The translations under genes were made by a program, and so were the position numbers. A stretch of 64,000 nt of DNA from Chitinophaga pinensis (GTDB taxonomy: Bacteria; Bacteroidota; Bacteroidia; Chitinophagales; Chitinophagaceae): positions 1 through 64,000 of the forward strand of contig CAMBEI010000006.1 in assembly GCA_945865645.1 (NCBI GenBank), in the 5' to 3' direction. The notes beneath the pieces are model-generated. The model worked only from the letters and a program-made list of their open reading frames with translations, made no database searches and was not told the DNA's origin. Within the stretch, counting starts at the first letter, position 1. Each line of letters opens with the position of its first letter. This document shows positions 60,184-64,000 of the stretch, piece after piece.

Positions 60184-60848
60184 TGAAACTTATTACCTAT
60201 ATAAAATATTTTTATTTCCTATATACTAACTGGGACTTTAATATTGCTTGGCAAATCATAAAACAAGAAATTAAAGGCGAAAGGGAATATAAAATAAATA
60301 CATGTGGTGCCGATGAATTAATAAATTTGGAAGAACTAGGTATTGATATTTCGCATGCCGCTATTTATATGCCGGTAAGCTATTCTTTATTGAAAGAAAT
60401 TTTTAAACAATTGCCGCTAACAGAACGAAATCATTTTTTGGATATTGGTTGTGGCATGGGACGCGCCTTATGTATAGCCGCTCATCAGGGTTATAAGAAA
60501 ATAAGCGGATTAGATTTATCTAAAAATCTTTGCGATATTGCAAAACAAAATCTTACTAAAACACAAGAACAGATAGCATCATTTCAATTTACAATCATTA
60601 ATAACGATGCTTTTTATTATAAAATACCTCCAAACGTTGATTGTATTTTTCTGTTCAATCCCTTTGATGAAATTATTATGAGTGGAGTTATTAATAATAT
60701 TTTTGAAAGTCTGCAAAATAATCCTCGAAAAATAAAAATAATATATGCAAACCCCCTGTATAAAGATCAATTTTTAAAAGCGGGCTATTCCCAAATTTGG
60801 CAGAGTAAGAAAATGGAATATATAGAAGCAGTTATTTTAGAAAATTAA
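60183..60848 (+). CDS. Class I SAM-dependent methyltransferase
   Basis: NHFLDIGCGMGRALCIAAHQGYKKISGLDLSKNLCDIAKQN; TAATG overlap with recJ. Confidence 0.88.
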   Translation: MKLITYIKYFYFLYTNWDFNIAWQIIKQEIKGEREYKINTCGADELINLEELGIDISHAAIYMPVSYSLLKEIFKQLPLTERNHFLDIGCGMGRALCIAAHQGYKKISGLDLSKNLCDIAKQNLTKTQEQIASFQFTIINNDAFYYKIPPNVDCIFLFNPFDEIIMSGVINNIFESLQNNPRKIKIIYANPLYKDQFLKAGYSQIWQSKKMEYIEAVILEN

Positions 60849-60949
60849 GTATGTAAATTATAGCTACATAATAATATTGAAAAATAAATGTGCCCATAAA
60901 CTATAAAATCTTCTACCAAAAAAACGCTTAATAGCTGCCGCACATATAA

Positions 60950-62767
60950 TTATCCCATCAGCTCTACACTTCTATTTATAAAACTTGTTAAGCTATTCCC
61001 TTTTAATAATCCTTGTGAAAGTAAGGCTAGATCAGCTAAATTTTGAACCACCTTTTCTTGTTTTTCTTTGGCAGATTCGGCCAAAACTGTTTTATAAATT
61101 GCATGATTGCCATTTACGGTGAGTGTAACTTCATCGGGCATACTGGCATAAAAAGCCCCCATGCCTCCTTGCATTGCAGCCATGTCTTTCATCCGACGCA
61201 TAAATTCTGGTCTTGTTGCAACTACCGGTAGCGCATCAGTGCTTAATCCCTTTATTTCAACAGTAACATTTAATTCAGAATTCTTAACAGAAAATAATTC
61301 TTTTAACTTTGTTTCGTCATCTTTACTTAATACGCTCTCGTCTCCCTCTTGCTTATCAATTAAATTATCAACAATATCACTATCAACACGCACAAACTGC
61401 ACGTTCTCCCATTTCATTTCCATCTGATTTAAAAATCCATTGTCAATAATGGTTTCTAACTTAACCACAATAAAACCCTTTGCTGAAGATTGTTGTATGT
61501 AGGCATCTTGCTGCACTGGGTTAGTGGTATACAAAATAACTAACTTTCCATCTTTATTTTTTTGTAGCGTTTCAGCAGCTAATCTGTATTCTTCAATAGT
61601 ATAAAATTTACCATCATTACTGTCTTGTAAAATGTGAAACTTGTTGGCTTTTTCTAAAAACTTATCATCTGTCATCATACCATACTTAACAAACAAACCC
61701 AAACTCTCCCACTTTTCTTCAAATTGCTTACGATCTATTTTAAAAATCTCTTCTAATTTATCAGCCACTTTTTTAGTGATATGAGAATTTATTTTACGAA
61801 CATTTGGATCGCCTTGTAAGTAACTGCGGCTTACATTTAATGGAATATCCGGACTATCTATAACGCCATGCATTAACATTAAAAATTCGGGTACGATATC
61901 TTTTACTTCATCCGTTACAAAAACTTGATTGCTATACAATTGAATTTTATCTTTTTGTATTTCGTAGCTCTGCTTAATTTTTGGAAAGTATAAAATACCA
62001 GTAAGATTAAATGGATAATCTACATTTAGATGAATCCAAAATAAAGGAGCTTCTCCAAAGGGATATAGTTCTTTATAAAAATTTTGATAATCTTCGTCAG
62101 TTAATTCAGCTGGCTTTTTTGTCCAAGCCGGTAAAGGATTATTGATCTGCTTTTCTTCAAAGAAAATAGGAATGGGTAAAAAGCGGCAAAACTTTTCCAA
62201 TACTGTACTAATCCTTGAAGGTTCCAAAAACTCTAGGCTTTCCTCATTTAAATGCAAAACAATGTCAGTACCTCTACTTTCTTTTTCAATTTCTTCTAAA
62301 CTAAACTCTGGGCTTCCGTCGCATTCCCAATGAACGGCTTTAGCATCCTCTTTAAAACTTTTAGAGATAACTTCTACCCGATCACTTACCATAAAAGAAC
62401 TATAAAAACCTAGCCCAAAATGACCAATAATATTTGCTTCATTTTGTCCTTTGTATTTTTCCAAAAACTCTTCTGCACCACTAAAAGCTACCTGATTTAA
62501 ATATTTATCAACTTCTTCTTCCGTCATACCTAGGCCAGTGTCTGAAATAATTAAAGTCTTTTTCTCTTTATCAATCCTTATATCAATTCTTAAATCGCCT
62601 AGTTCACCCTTTGCCTCACCAATAGATGAAAGTGTTTTTAGCTTTTGATTGGCATCTACGGCATTACTTACTAACTCACGTATAAAAATGTCGTGCTCAT
62701 TATATAAAAACTTCTTAATTATTGGAAAAATATTCTCCGTTTGTACACGTATACTTCCTTTTTGCAT
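60950..62767 (-). CDS. htpG: Molecular chaperone HtpG (Hsp90)
   Basis: IRELVSNAVDANQKL, LIISDTGLGMTEEEVDKYLNQVAFSGAEEFLEKY, GHFGLGFYSSFMVSDRVEV. Confidence 0.98.
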   Translation of the reverse strand: MQKGSIRVQTENIFPIIKKFLYNEHDIFIRELVSNAVDANQKLKTLSSIGEAKGELGDLRIDIRIDKEKKTLIISDTGLGMTEEEVDKYLNQVAFSGAEEFLEKYKGQNEANIIGHFGLGFYSSFMVSDRVEVISKSFKEDAKAVHWECDGSPEFSLEEIEKESRGTDIVLHLNEESLEFLEPSRISTVLEKFCRFLPIPIFFEEKQINNPLPAWTKKPAELTDEDYQNFYKELYPFGEAPLFWIHLNVDYPFNLTGILYFPKIKQSYEIQKDKIQLYSNQVFVTDEVKDIVPEFLMLMHGVIDSPDIPLNVSRSYLQGDPNVRKINSHITKKVADKLEEIFKIDRKQFEEKWESLGLFVKYGMMTDDKFLEKANKFHILQDSNDGKFYTIEEYRLAAETLQKNKDGKLVILYTTNPVQQDAYIQQSSAKGFIVVKLETIIDNGFLNQMEMKWENVQFVRVDSDIVDNLIDKQEGDESVLSKDDETKLKELFSVKNSELNVTVEIKGLSTDALPVVATRPEFMRRMKDMAAMQGGMGAFYASMPDEVTLTVNGNHAIYKTVLAESAKEKQEKVVQNLADLALLSQGLLKGNSLTSFINRSVELMG

Positions 62768-62879
62768 AGTTTATTATTTTAAAATTAAGTTGCAAACATA
62801 GTACCAAAGAACAATTTATGTCAGCATGGCATTATATCCTGTTTTTATAATAGAATTTGGCATTAATACTAACAAAATT

Positions 62880-62906
62880 ACAGGGTCTCCAAATTAGAGA
62901 CCCTGT
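62880..62906 (-). terminator. Intrinsic terminator
   Basis: ACAGGGTCTC-caaatta-GAGACCCTGT; downstream of minus-strand T9SS-type gene. Confidence 0.75.
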
Positions 62907-62928
62907 GTATTAGACTTGTTCAATCAAA

Positions 62929-64000
62929 TTACCAAATCATGAATATTTTCTTGTCCCTAAAATTAGGACTAACAATATGTAAACTGTAAGGGCCTGACCC
63001 TAATTTGCCTGGTACCATAAAATTGTCATCAATAAAATCAAAATGTATAATTAATGATCTTTGAAAAACAAGTTGACCAATGCTATTAAAAATTTGTATT
63101 TCATAATGTCCTGGCTTAATACCCTTGTAAGTATAATGTAGGTTTCTGTTGCGCTGAATTGGGTTATTGTAAATTACAAATCCAGTAGGTATACTGTTCA
63201 TCTTAAACGAACGCTCAGTACCGTAAGTAATACCTCCAGAACTGGCTGCATACGCTTTGTAATAATAAGTGGCAGACTGCACCAACCCATTTAATGTAGC
63301 AGAAAAATTAACCGAACTTAAATTAGAAGAAGTCACTTTTGAGCCCAGGCCATTAGCTAATCCACTGATGCCACTATATTCAATACCATAAGTAATTACA
63401 GGACTACAACCAAGGTTGCTAATGCTGCCGTCTAATGTTACGGCATTTGCATTAAGCACAACTGCGTTTCCAGTAAAAACTGTTGCTATTGTATTAACAC
63501 CACTACCACTAGCTGTTACATTTATTGCAATTAAAGCCCCTCCTCCACTAACAGGTATATTGCCATTATAAGATTGAACTGCAGTGGGAGCAAATTTTAC
63601 AAAAATGTTTTGTGTATAAGGCCCAGCTGCATGCAGTAAACTTAGTGAGGCGGTATAAGCACCACCTGAACTAGTAGAAAATGTATAGCCATTTAATGGA
63701 CCAACATTTATATTAGCTGCAGTAACTACGGCACTATTAATTATAAATGAATTGGGACCAGCTGTTGTATTTACACAGCTAGCACCAAATGATGTAAGTG
63801 GTGTGGCTAATAAGCTAGGTGCAGAGGTTGTAAATGAACCTTGTAAACCATAACTTGTACCGCCTGCATTTGTTGCATAAGCATGATAATAATAGATTGT
63901 ACTTGGCACTAACCCTATAAGATCAGAACTAAAATTACCTGTACTTAAATTGGCTGAAGCTACTACAGTTCCTGTTCCATTAGGAAAACCTGTCGTTAAG
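62929..64000 (-). CDS. Secreted repeat protein with T9SS-type C-terminal sorting domain, partial (5' end beyond right edge)
   Basis: Frame continues past the track start to 64000 (LTTGFPNGTGTVVASANLSTGNFSSDLIGLVPSTIYYYHAYATNAGGTSYG...); FN3/Ig-like repeats; C-terminal NPIQRNRNLHYTYKG...YEIQIFNSIGQLVFQ...LGSGPYSLHIVSPNFRDKKIFMIW. Confidence 0.82.
   Translation of the reverse strand, partial: LTTGFPNGTGTVVASANLSTGNFSSDLIGLVPSTIYYYHAYATNAGGTSYGLQGSFTTSAPSLLATPLTSFGASCVNTTAGPNSFIINSAVVTAANINVGPLNGYTFSTSSGGAYTASLSLLHAAGPYTQNIFVKFAPTAVQSYNGNIPVSGGGALIAINVTASGSGVNTIATVFTGNAVVLNANAVTLDGSISNLGCSPVITYGIEYSGISGLANGLGSKVTSSNLSSVNFSATLNGLVQSATYYYKAYAASSGGITYGTERSFKMNSIPTGFVIYNNPIQRNRNLHYTYKGIKPGHYEIQIFNSIGQLVFQRSLIIHFDFIDDNFMVPGKLGSGPYSLHIVSPNFRDKKIFMIW

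Overview
This 64 kb AT-rich window is an almost entirely housekeeping chromosomal segment of a Bacteroidota bacterium, probably Chitinophagaceae-like. That placement is inferred from TAnnTTTG -7 promoter boxes, DUF4835/DUF4296, a T9SS-type C-terminus and overall protein character. The backbone is a large S10-spc ribosomal protein cluster on the minus strand (rpsJ at 27.1 kb to secY/map at 14.6 kb), flanked by trpS, recN, a mitochondrial-type citrate synthase, guaA, rpsA, tgt, pckA, SCOT CoA-transferase, bamD/omega, recJ, htpG and the C-terminal part of a secreted T9SS-type protein. One tRNA (Ala, GGC) is present. I found no CRISPR array, prophage, transposase, BGC, toxin-antitoxin or defence island, and no convincing new multi-gene system. 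The most interesting unexplained structure is in the gaps: four gene remnants missing from or only fragmentary in the ORF track (M32 carboxypeptidase Taq N-terminus at 8767-9006, TPR tail at 10328-10480, GNAT acetyltransferase at 43766-44190, nitroreductase C-terminus at 46253-46393). Other points are an Arg/Gly-rich tail on ribosomal protein S3, an r-protein cluster detached at both ends from its usual neighbours, a possible rpsA leader hairpin, a 28-bp perfect palindrome inside the r-protein cluster, leaderless-type promoters, and an unannotated 57-aa secreted peptide. Family assignments come from reading the translated sequences; no database search was run.
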